Source of the DNA: Desulfoprunum sp.
Lineage (GTDB): Bacteria; Desulfobacterota; Desulfobulbia; Desulfobulbales; Desulfocapsaceae
NCBI GenBank assembly: GCA_030696435.1
Contig: JAUYSF010000324.1
Location: 1 to 5,952, forward strand
Direction: 5' to 3'
DNA length: 5,952 bases
A program made the translations under genes and the position numbers. Positions 1 through 5,952 of the stretch are shown here, one piece after another. The number at the start of each line of letters is the position of its first letter. Positions within the stretch are counted from its first letter, which is position 1. Below the pieces are notes generated by a model. The model was given only the letters and a program-made list of their open reading frames with translations, did not search any database and was not told where the DNA came from.

Positions 1-2830
1 TCCTCCCCTCCTTGTACCACTGCAGGGCCTGTAATCCATCGGCGCTTTTACCTATCCCCAGAGTTTGCTGAGCCAGCCTGTCGAGACTCAGGCGATATCC
101 AAGATGGTTCGAGACCTCTTCAAGGAGATCAAGGGAGGGCAATCGGTTGAAATCCCAGGAACTGTAGCCGCCTAGCACCCGATAATCAAATCTTCGATTG
201 TTAAATCCCACCACCAGCTCGAGCCTTTGCAGATGTTCGATCAAATGGTCGACCTCATGCTCCAGATAGGTGACACAACCCTCCAGTTGCGAGTCATAGA
301 GCACTGCGACCGATATGCCCATGCGCTCACAGCGATGCCAGCCCCCAACCTCCGCAGCAGACCGGATGGTCTCCAGATCAAATACCCCGTAATGGCCAGG
401 AAGCATTTTTCTCCCCAGGCGATGTGTCTCCTGGCAGATAGGGGCTGATCCTGCCTTCGAGATGGGGATGGGCTCCGTTCTCCTGTCATTTTCCGGCTGA
501 ATCCGACTCAATCTCACTGTATTAATGGCCTTTGGCTTACTACGGAGAATCTCCTTCAAAAGAGCCAGACAGGCCACTTTATCGATAGGCCTATTCCCTG
601 AGCCGCATTTTGGCGAATGTACACAGGACGGGCAGCCATTCTCACATCGGCAGAGTTGAATAGTTTTCTCCGCCTCCATAAGCAGATCGTCAATCTTGTG
701 ATAGGCCTCAGCTGATAATCCAACACCGCCGGCATGTCCGTCATAGACAAATATTGCCGCTCCTTCAGTTTGTGCATGCCAAGGGCAGGATATGCCCCCG
801 ATATCATTTCTGTCGCAGAGCACCAGCAAGGGAAAAAGAGAGATCATGGCATGTTCAAGGGCATGGATAGCCCCCATGAAATGCTGTTGTGATTCTTCAA
901 GTTTTTGCTGTATTTCCCTGGGGATTTCCAACCAGAAGCCCTCGGTCTCGATTGTCTGTTCGGGAAGATCAAGGGAGACGGTGGTGATCAACTTATGGGT
1001 CGCGATATTGAATTTCTGATATCCGGTCACCCGCTCGGTAACCTTGATCCTGCCAAAAGATATGGGACAGCAGAATACTGTTTTTTTATTCAGGACCTCA
1101 AGGATCTCAGTCTCTTTGGTCGATATCGGACGGGTATAGTAGTTCGGCTTTTTTTGTCTGCATTTGACCTCTCTGCCCTCAATATCCAGATCTTCGACAA
1201 TCCAGGAGTTGGCCCGGTGGATATAAACCGCACCGGGATGACATTCCGTCAGGGCCCTGCCACCGTCCATCTCGCCAAAGATTACACCGTTCTCGCAATC
1301 GATAAGGGCCAGCTGCACCCCACCGCCGCGCAAGTTTATATGCCGTTGCGGCCGTTTAAGACTGGCGTACCAGGTCTTGCCGTCGGCATCCTGCAGGAGC
1401 TGGGAAGATCGGGTCAGACTGTCGATGCCCTTTTTGATATGAGGGTTTTGCACAAGTGGCTCATCCGCTGCGAGCGGAATCTCGGCTGCCGCACAGTGCA
1501 GATGCTGTTTGACAATGGTCTCATTGAGGGGATTGACGACAGCTGCCTCTGACGAGCGGCAGAAAAAGTCCTCGGGTTGGCGCATGAAATGCTGATCAAG
1601 GGCATCTTCCTGGCCGATCATGATGATCGCCGACTGCTGAAATTGACGCCCAACCCGCCCTCCTCTCTGCCATGAGGCCATGATAGAGCCGGGATATCCC
1701 ACCAGGATACAAAGATCGAGATCGCCGATATCGATACCGAGCTCCAGGGCCGAGGTTGAAACAACCCCCAGGAGCTCACCCCGATTGAGTTTTCCTTCAA
1801 TCTTCCGACGCTCTTCCGGCAGAAATCCTGCCCGGTAGGAGCTGAGTTTATGGGCAAGATTGCCAAGCCGTGGACAGGTCCAGAGGTGGATAAGTTCCGT
1901 CATTCTCCGCGATTTGGTATAGACGATGGTCCGTAGCCCTCGTTTCATGGCTGCTTCCAGCAGTTGGCTGGCGGTGGTGGCCGCACTGTCCCAGGGATTG
2001 AGAAAGACAAAATGCTTTTCGGCCCTGGCTGCTCCGGACTGAGTTATCACGTGCACTTTCCGGTCAATCAACTTCTCACCGAATTCCTTCGGATTGCCAA
2101 TAGTGGCAGAGAGCAGCACAAATCTCGGATGGCCACCATAATATTTAATGATGCGCTGTAGCCTGCGGAGCACCCAGGCCATATGCGAACCGAAAACCCC
2201 TCTGTAGGTGTGGACCTCATCGATCACGATATATCGAAGCTTCTGCAAGAATGAGGACCAGTTACCATGGAAAGGCAGGATAGAGAGATGCAGCATATCA
2301 GGATTGGTCATAAGAATGGCCGGCACACTGTCTTTGATCTTCCGTCTCTGATAGACTGAGGTGTCACCGTCATAGATGGCCGCAAGTCCGGGAAAGTGCT
2401 GCAGTGTGCCGGCCGGCAACATTTCTGCCATGTCGATCAGGATGCGGAGCTGGTCTTGGGCCAGGGCTTTGAGGGGGAAGAGGTAGAGGGCGTGGCCAGG
2501 ATCCTCAGACAGCAGCTGCTGCAGGACCGGCAGGTTATAGATCATACTCTTGCCGGAGGCTGTAGGAGTTGCGACCAGGATATTGTCGCCCCGCATCAGA
2601 TGGGAGATGGCCTCAACCTGATGGGAATACAACTGCTCAATACCTTTTGCCTGCAGTACCTGTTGGATATCTGTTGAGAATGGGGGCTGATCGGGACTTT
2701 TGGATCTCTCCACCTCCGGAAAAACCTTATGACAGATGACCTGCGGACCAAATTTTTTTGAGGCCTTCAGTGCTGTCAGATATTCTTCAATATCGGGTTT
2801 TAGCTGGGGTGAAGGAGGGGCGGGAGACAT
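1..2830 (-). CDS. DEAD/DEAH-box helicase (MrfA/YprA type, DUF1998) fused to a YprB/MrfB-like exonuclease domain, C-terminus cut by window edge
   Basis: ATP-dependent superfamily 2 helicase joined to a nuclease, likely cytosolic and acting in DNA repair. The reading frame is open from the ATG at 2830 to the left edge (943 full codons); an in-frame TAA lies six bases upstream, so this is the first possible ATG. Helicase motifs in order: I, ATPTASGKS (87-95, Lys94); Ia, PLKALAQDQ (119-127); II, DEVH (204-207); III, SAT (241-243); V, STSALELGID (358-367); VI, QRGGRVGR (388-395). A cysteine cluster follows, CRCENGCPSC (727-736) plus Cys742, typical of the DUF1998/MZB zinc site. From about 812 comes an RNase H-fold domain: DLE (818-820) is exonuclease motif I and GFNNRRFD (875-882) is motif II. 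The family stretch KSADGLQALQWYKEG (928-942) ends at the edge, so motif III (usually Y/H-x3-D) is not visible. In B. subtilis separate MrfA helicase and MrfB exonuclease act in mitomycin C repair. The same role here is inference; the domain calls are firm. Confidence 0.93.
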   Translation of the reverse strand, partial: MSPAPPSPQLKPDIEEYLTALKASKKFGPQVICHKVFPEVERSKSPDQPPFSTDIQQVLQAKGIEQLYSHQVEAISHLMRGDNILVATPTASGKSMIYNLPVLQQLLSEDPGHALYLFPLKALAQDQLRILIDMAEMLPAGTLQHFPGLAAIYDGDTSVYQRRKIKDSVPAILMTNPDMLHLSILPFHGNWSSFLQKLRYIVIDEVHTYRGVFGSHMAWVLRRLQRIIKYYGGHPRFVLLSATIGNPKEFGEKLIDRKVHVITQSGAARAEKHFVFLNPWDSAATTASQLLEAAMKRGLRTIVYTKSRRMTELIHLWTCPRLGNLAHKLSSYRAGFLPEERRKIEGKLNRGELLGVVSTSALELGIDIGDLDLCILVGYPGSIMASWQRGGRVGRQFQQSAIIMIGQEDALDQHFMRQPEDFFCRSSEAAVVNPLNETIVKQHLHCAAAEIPLAADEPLVQNPHIKKGIDSLTRSSQLLQDADGKTWYASLKRPQRHINLRGGGVQLALIDCENGVIFGEMDGGRALTECHPGAVYIHRANSWIVEDLDIEGREVKCRQKKPNYYTRPISTKETEILEVLNKKTVFCCPISFGRIKVTERVTGYQKFNIATHKLITTVSLDLPEQTIETEGFWLEIPREIQQKLEESQQHFMGAIHALEHAMISLFPLLVLCDRNDIGGISCPWHAQTEGAAIFVYDGHAGGVGLSAEAYHKIDDLLMEAEKTIQLCRCENGCPSCVHSPKCGSGNRPIDKVACLALLKEILRSKPKAINTVRLSRIQPENDRRTEPIPISKAGSAPICQETHRLGRKMLPGHYGVFDLETIRSAAEVGGWHRCERMGISVAVLYDSQLEGCVTYLEHEVDHLIEHLQRLELVVGFNNRRFDYRVLGGYSSWDFNRLPSLDLLEEVSNHLGYRLSLDRLAQQTLGIGKSADGLQALQWYKEGR

Positions 2831-2833
2831 TTT

Positions 2834-2846
2834 TTATATTTTATAT
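2834..2846 (-). promoter_or_regulatory. AT-rich possible -10 region just upstream of the helicase gene
   Basis: Read on the minus strand, the bases before the helicase ATG are CCATATAAAATATAAAAA. They contain two TATAAA hexamers (2846-2841 and 2839-2834) and no Shine-Dalgarno sequence. If the first is a -10 box, transcription would begin within a few bases of the ATG and the mRNA would be leaderless or nearly so. No convincing -35 box was found. The alternative is a promoter further upstream and translation that needs no strong ribosome binding site. Confidence 0.25.
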
Positions 2847-2969
2847 GGTTGCGCTTATGACTGAGAGTGTATATTTTTGTTCGCTGATGCGTTTGAATTT
2901 GTCCAAAAAGGGCTGAAATGCTCGGACATTACCCATCCCGCTCAACGCAGAACGACAGGATTATAGAAT

Positions 2970-2975
2970 TATAAT
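2970..2975 (+). promoter_or_regulatory. Candidate -10 box for the prephenate dehydratase/dehydrogenase gene
   Basis: A perfect TATAAT lies 33 bases before the ATG at 3009, in the divergent intergenic region. Transcription would start near 2982 and leave a leader of about 26 bases. The expected -35 position (about 2947-2952, GCAGAA) does not resemble TTGACA, so the call rests on the -10 hexamer alone. No leader peptide rich in Phe or Tyr codons, attenuator or riboswitch is seen before the gene. Confidence 0.35.
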
Positions 2976-3008
2976 ACCGCCTTTACAAAAGATCAGCCCG
3001 AGAAAACC

Positions 3009-4721
3009 ATGTTCAGCATAGCGACACAAGGACCTATCGGTTCAGACAGCTTCCAGGCGGCCCGACAATATGCCCCTGATGCCCGGATACTGCTGTTCAA
3101 CCGAGTTTCCGACATCCTTGCTGCCTTTCTGGCCGGTGATGCCGAATATGCCCTGGTCCCAGTCTATAATACCCGTGAAGGTGAGATAAAAGAAACCTTC
3201 CGGCTTGTCACTCAACTCGACCAGGGCTACTGGATAGATAACGTTGTTCTACCCATCCACCTCTCCCTCGGAACCATATCGAAAACAGCTCTCACTTCGA
3301 CACCTGTTGATACTATTATCGATACCATTATCGGTAGAAGCTCGGTCTTCAGGCAGTGTGAAGAGTATATCGACGAACATTTCCCCCGGGCAACGCTTAT
3401 GTCCGTACAGGATATCGAGGCAGCCCTTGCCGATATCCGCACTCACAACAAGACCAACTGCGCCGTTATCGAGTCCGAGGATCTTCTGAAAAAACACGGG
3501 ATAGAGTTGATCGCTCGCGAGGTCGTCTCCCATAACCGTACCCGCTTCGCCCTGCTCGGCCGGGATCTTGCCAAAACCTCCGGTTACGATGCCACCGCCT
3601 TCATCACCAAACCCCTGCGAGACAGAGTCGGGATGCTTGCCGATATTCTCGGTGAATTTACCAGAAGGGGTATAAATATCCTCGACCTGCAATCGGAAAA
3701 TGATATTAAGACCCAAAAGCTGCGTATTTATATCGAGGCTGAAGGGCATATTGAAGACAATCTCCTGAGAGAGGCCCTGGCTAGAATCGAGAAAAGTGTC
3801 ATCCAGGAAGAAGGCTCCATTAAACTCCTGGGCTCTTTCCCCCGTGTTGACATGCGTGTCAAACAAATCAGGGCCTTCGGGTTTATCGGCTCGGGCTCCA
3901 TGAGCCGCTGGTTTGCCGGTCGCCTGGAAAATGAAGGCTACAAGGCCTATGTAACAGGCCGAACAACACCGCTTCGCCCGGAGGAGATGATCGGCAAGGT
4001 TGATGTGGTCATCATCTGTGTGCCCATCTCCGTCACAACTGAAACCATCAGGCAGTACGGTGGCCTTCTCCAGGACGGCCAGGCCCTCATCCTGCTGGCT
4101 GGAGAATCTGAAACCACCCTCAATACCGCCATCGAATCCACTCGACCGGGCGTCGAGCTCATGCTGGTCCATAACCTCTGGGGCCCCCAGGCGATGACCA
4201 TGAAAGACAAAAACGCTGCGGTGGTGCGGACTGCACGCAGCGGCGGATTCTGCAGTGAATTCGAGGCATTTTTGTATAAACACGGGGCAGAAATCTTTCA
4301 TGATAGCCCGTCCAAGCACGACATGCTCATGGGTGTCAGCCAGAAATTACCCACCACCATCTCTGTCGCTCTGGCTATGACTTTGGCGGAGCACGAAATA
4401 GACACCCATGATATCGGTAGTCACTCAACCCTCACGTCACTCTATGGCATTCTGGCAATGGCACGGGTGCACAACCAAAATCCCCGGACGTATGCTGAGA
4501 TAATGGCGATGTCGGGTGACAGTCGTAAAATAGTCCGCAGTTTTGCCAAAAACCTACTGCACCTTATCAGTCTTGCTGAATCGGGTGACATCGGGCAGCT
4601 CTGCGATATCATGGATGCAAACAGGCAATATATGTCTCCAGCCTTTCTCCAGACTCGCATGAAACAGGCCAAGGCAGTAGACGAGCTCCTCTCTCATTCA
4701 GGGATGAAGGGTGATTGGTAA
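3009..4721 (+). CDS. Prephenate dehydratase-like / ACT / prephenate dehydrogenase fusion protein
   Basis: Predicted cytosolic enzyme at the prephenate branch point: dehydratase gives phenylpyruvate (Phe), dehydrogenase gives 4-hydroxyphenylpyruvate (Tyr). Residues 1-185 match the prephenate dehydratase fold: GPIGSDSFQAA (8-18), VPVYNTREG (50-58, where the family usually has ENS/ENT), and NRTRF (176-180) with the catalytic Thr-Arg-Phe triad. Residues about 198-270 are an ACT domain (RDRVGMLADIL, 204-214; NILDLQSEN, 223-231). Residues about 288-560 are a TyrA-type dehydrogenase: nucleotide loop GFIGSGSMS (291-299), VVIICVPIS (333-341), VHNLWGP (387-393) at the place of the usual HPMFGP, and a helical C-terminal half. 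An in-frame TAG at 2964-2966 and a dehydratase-like N-terminus support this start; the ribosome binding site is weak. No chorismate mutase domain is present. Both activities are inferred from domains, and several substrate and effector residues differ. Domain assignment is strong; which reactions it still catalyses is uncertain. Confidence 0.9.
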   Translation: MFSIATQGPIGSDSFQAARQYAPDARILLFNRVSDILAAFLAGDAEYALVPVYNTREGEIKETFRLVTQLDQGYWIDNVVLPIHLSLGTISKTALTSTPVDTIIDTIIGRSSVFRQCEEYIDEHFPRATLMSVQDIEAALADIRTHNKTNCAVIESEDLLKKHGIELIAREVVSHNRTRFALLGRDLAKTSGYDATAFITKPLRDRVGMLADILGEFTRRGINILDLQSENDIKTQKLRIYIEAEGHIEDNLLREALARIEKSVIQEEGSIKLLGSFPRVDMRVKQIRAFGFIGSGSMSRWFAGRLENEGYKAYVTGRTTPLRPEEMIGKVDVVIICVPISVTTETIRQYGGLLQDGQALILLAGESETTLNTAIESTRPGVELMLVHNLWGPQAMTMKDKNAAVVRTARSGGFCSEFEAFLYKHGAEIFHDSPSKHDMLMGVSQKLPTTISVALAMTLAEHEIDTHDIGSHSTLTSLYGILAMARVHNQNPRTYAEIMAMSGDSRKIVRSFAKNLLHLISLAESGDIGQLCDIMDANRQYMSPAFLQTRMKQAKAVDELLSHSGMKGDW

Positions 4722-4794
4722 GGGCATAAAAGTCTGAAACAGACTGAGTAATCTTTCTGCCCAAAAAGTTTGTGATATACAGTTCAATTATATT

Positions 4795-4807
4795 TTGCCG
4801 CCGGCAA
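4795..4807. repeat. Short palindrome upstream of the zinc-ribbon gene
   Basis: TTGCCGCCGGCAA is a perfect 6-bp inverted repeat around one central C. It sits 40 bases before the start codon at 4848 and immediately after an AT-rich stretch (TATATT at 4789-4794) that could be a -10 box. The position would suit an operator or a small hairpin in the mRNA leader. No second copy was seen near another gene in the window, so a regulatory role is only a guess. Confidence 0.3.
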
Positions 4808-4832
4808 TGACTGCTGAAGGCTCTACGAATTC

Positions 4833-4838
4833 AAGGAG
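4833..4838 (+). promoter_or_regulatory. Ribosome binding site that fixes the start of the zinc-ribbon gene
   Basis: AAGGAG is followed by nine bases and then the ATG at 4848, which is normal spacing. An in-frame TTG at 4839 directly abuts this site and cannot be served by it, so the ATG at 4848 is preferred and the protein is 217 residues rather than 220. Confidence 0.75.
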
Positions 4839-4847
4839 TTGTCTTCT

Positions 4848-5501
4848 ATGCTTACAAGCGATTTTACGTATTTTGATGAGGAACATACCTGCCCTCACTG
4901 CTCTCAGCGGATGTCCTGCTGTGAGGCACCGCCAGTCCATGTCGGTGACGGTCTAGGTTGGGGATCGGAAGTCCTTTTTATCTGTCTCAATGACACCTGC
5001 TCTCTCTTTCTGGCGGGCTGGGACCAGATTGAAAATCAATATGGCCACCACGCTTCCTACCGTTACATGGAACTACCGGGCAGCAGGGAAAGTAATGTCA
5101 TGATGGTAGGCAACGCCGATGCTTTTAAAGGCAGCGTGGTCGATCCAATTGCTCTGAAAAATCAGAACGATCGTTTCAAGAAGGAGAAAAAGGCTCTTAA
5201 GGCCCTTGAAACCTGTATTGAAGAAAAAAATCTCGAACCTGTCATGGCGCTGATTCTGGACGAGGCCGTAGCAAAAGATACCAGGCAGCGCGCCCTCAAA
5301 CTCATGTTGCAACTCAATGACCTGAGCTGCATAGACCCCATACGAAATCATGCCTTCCGGGACACCTCTCTTGAACAGGAAAGCAATATGATTATCGCCC
5401 AAATGCTCAAGGCAAATTTCAAGAAGGAGTGCCCTTTCTGTTTTGAAATTATTAAGGCCCAAGCCGTGAAATGCATGCACTGCCAAGAGGACCTGAAATA
5501 A
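4848..5501 (+). CDS. Uncharacterised protein with N- and C-terminal zinc-ribbon-like cysteine clusters
   Basis: A 217-residue soluble protein of unknown function. The N-terminal part has CPHC (15-18), a Cys pair (24-25), and CLNDTC (46-51) followed by an aromatic stretch ending HASYRY (68-73). This resembles an uncharacterised family of small deltaproteobacterial proteins that I recall only by pattern. The middle (about 106-190) is charged and helical with a possible HEAT-like arrangement of two or three helix pairs. The C-terminus has CPFC (195-198) and CMHC (209-212), a compact four-cysteine zinc ribbon. No signal peptide or membrane segment is seen. Start chosen from the AAGGAG at 4833. 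It lies 126 bases after the prephenate fusion gene with no clear terminator between, so read-through is possible. Two zinc modules flanking a helical scaffold would suit protein or nucleic acid binding, but there is no direct evidence. The gene is secure; the function is unknown. Confidence 0.88.
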   Translation: MLTSDFTYFDEEHTCPHCSQRMSCCEAPPVHVGDGLGWGSEVLFICLNDTCSLFLAGWDQIENQYGHHASYRYMELPGSRESNVMMVGNADAFKGSVVDPIALKNQNDRFKKEKKALKALETCIEEKNLEPVMALILDEAVAKDTRQRALKLMLQLNDLSCIDPIRNHAFRDTSLEQESNMIIAQMLKANFKKECPFCFEIIKAQAVKCMHCQEDLK

Positions 5502-5509
5502 TTTTCTCC

Positions 5510-5538
5510 TTGCAAGACCGCAGTTGAGCGAGTATAAG
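5510..5538 (+). promoter_or_regulatory. Probable promoter of the tRNA-His gene
   Basis: TTGCAA (5510-5515) and TATAAG (5533-5538) are separated by exactly 17 bases, matching the sigma-70 consensus at four and five of six positions. A start near 5545 leaves a short leader of about 23 bases before the tRNA. The -35 box begins nine bases after the stop codon of the preceding gene. Confidence 0.55.
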
Positions 5539-5567
5539 AAGGACGCTTTTGCCCAAGTGATACGGGT

Positions 5568-5645
5568 GGTGGGCGTAGCTCAGTAGGTTAGAGCACCTGG
5601 TTGTGGCCCAGGAGGCCGTGGGTTCGAGTCCCATCGCCCACCCCA
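5568..5645 (+). tRNA. tRNA-His (anticodon GUG)
   Basis: Folds as a full cloverleaf. The acceptor stem GTGGGCG (5569-5575) pairs with CGCCCAC (5635-5641). The D arm begins AGCTCAG. The anticodon stem CCTGG/CCAGG encloses TTGTGGC, with anticodon GTG at 5603-5605. The T arm is GTGGG-TTCGAGT-CCCAT. The discriminator is C (5642) and CCA is encoded (5643-5645). The extra G at 5568 pairs with the discriminator as G-1, the identity element of bacterial tRNA-His, so the feature is drawn from 5568. The gene stands alone with its own promoter and terminator. Confidence 0.98.
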
Positions 5646-5655
5646 TCCAAATATG

Positions 5656-5689
5656 AAGGTTATAGACCGCCGGTCTATAACCTTTTTTT
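5656..5689 (+). terminator. Rho-independent terminator after tRNA-His
   Basis: A perfect 14-base inverted repeat (AAGGTTATAGACCG at 5656-5669 and its complement at 5671-5684, one base between) forms a stem of about 13 pairs with a three-base loop. It runs straight into seven T residues (5683-5689). It begins ten bases after the tRNA CCA end. The opposite strand lacks a good T run, so it is mainly a plus-strand terminator. Confidence 0.92.
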
Positions 5690-5821
5690 ATGCCCTGAAG
5701 TGCGTCCCCCCTTCTTGCCTGCTTTTTCCATCTTCATGGATCTCGCAACTGGCTTTTTTCTCTCATATCTTTTATGTTCTGCAGAAGGTTCAAGCGACCA
5801 TCGCGTTTTGTTAAAAATTCT

Positions 5822-5870
5822 GACCAGAGATAGCTATGCAGGATTACAGTAAACTTGACAGACCAGAGAT
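5822..5870. repeat. Ten-base direct repeat around the start of the last gene
   Basis: GACCAGAGAT occurs at 5822-5831, just before the ATG at 5836, and again at 5861-5870 inside the coding region, 39 bases apart. The second copy encodes part of Asp-Arg-Pro-Glu-Ile, so coding constraint or chance may explain it. The preceding 5690-5821 spacer is T-rich and holds no gene or clear promoter that I can see. Confidence 0.25.
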
Positions 5871-5952
5871 TCTCTCTCATATATTCTTTCTGCAAAAAAT
5901 AGGTAAAACCACCCCACCCGAGGGGACCCAGGATGTCACGGTAGAAGTTTCC
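5836..5952 (+). CDS. N-terminus of an unidentified protein, possibly an alpha/beta hydrolase; cut by window edge
   Basis: An open frame of 39 codons runs from the ATG at 5836 to the right edge. An in-frame TGA at 5821-5823 makes this the first possible ATG. The product begins MQDYSKLDRPEILSHIFF. The pattern of Tyr, Asp-Arg-Pro-Glu and a later Pro/Gly-rich stretch reminds me of the start of deltaproteobacterial alpha/beta hydrolases, but no catalytic motif is in view. The ribosome binding site is poor (CAGAGA). It lies behind the tRNA terminator, so it needs its own promoter, which I could not find. Coding is likely because of position and openness; the product name is a weak guess. Confidence 0.55.
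   Translation, partial: MQDYSKLDRPEILSHIFFLQKIGKTTPPEGTQDVTVEVS

Noticed and set aside
905..1552. 215-codon open frame on the plus strand
   Set aside because: It lies wholly antisense to the helicase-nuclease gene, whose minus-strand frame carries clear ordered motifs. The antisense translation shows no recognisable domain.
3249..4319. 356-codon open frame on the minus strand
   Set aside because: It is antisense to the prephenate fusion gene, where the plus-strand frame has dehydratase, ACT and TyrA motifs. No domain is seen in the antisense product.
4731..4745. Hairpin AGTCTG-AAA-CAGACT as a terminator after the prephenate fusion gene
   Set aside because: The six-pair stem is short and AT-containing, and no T run follows it directly, so it is too weak to call.
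4839..4841. TTG as start of the zinc-ribbon gene
   Set aside because: It directly follows the AAGGAG site, leaving no spacing for initiation. The ATG at 4848 has ideal spacing.
5073..5486. 137-codon open frame on the minus strand
   Set aside because: It is antisense to the zinc-ribbon gene, which has a good ribosome binding site and conserved CxxC motifs.
5620..5690. tRNA-His 3' end as an integration site of a mobile element
   Set aside because: No duplicate of the tRNA 3' end, no integrase and no foreign-looking genes are seen. A normal terminator follows directly.
5601..5852. Open frame overlapping the tRNA and its terminator
   Set aside because: It starts inside the tRNA-His anticodon region and crosses the terminator hairpin. 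The translation is not protein-like.

Overview
The window is ordinary-looking bacterial chromosome, with no transposase, phage gene, CRISPR array or other mobile element visible. Protein style suggests a Deltaproteobacterium (Desulfobacterota, perhaps a Desulfobulbales-type sulfate reducer). This is an inference from remembered family resemblance and cannot be proved here.

Layout. (1) Positions 1-2830, minus strand: one very long gene, open for 943 codons and cut by the left edge of the window. It encodes a superfamily 2 DEAD/DEAH helicase of the YprA/MrfA type with a DUF1998/MZB cysteine cluster, fused to a DEDD-type RNase H-fold exonuclease domain of the YprB/MrfB type. (2) Positions 2831-3008: a 178-bp divergent intergenic region that must hold promoters for both flanking genes. 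(3) Positions 3009-4721, plus strand: a 570-residue fusion of prephenate dehydratase-like, ACT and prephenate dehydrogenase domains, joining the phenylalanine and tyrosine branches on one chain. (4) Positions 4848-5501, plus strand: an uncharacterised protein with cysteine clusters at both ends and a helical middle. (5) Positions 5568-5645: tRNA-His(GUG) with encoded G-1 and CCA, a plausible promoter overlapping the end of the preceding gene, and a strong intrinsic terminator behind it. (6) Positions 5690-5835: T-rich spacer with no gene seen. (7) Positions 5836-5952, plus strand: the first 39 codons of a gene that leaves the right edge, possibly an alpha/beta hydrolase.

The genes do not form an obvious common pathway. 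The helicase-nuclease is divergent from the aromatic amino acid gene, and the zinc-ribbon protein has its own ribosome binding site after a 126-bp gap. The two most interesting items are the fusions. One puts into a single chain what in Bacillus subtilis is the two-gene MrfA/MrfB DNA repair pair. The other joins both competing prephenate-consuming activities around one ACT domain, with several normally conserved residues changed.
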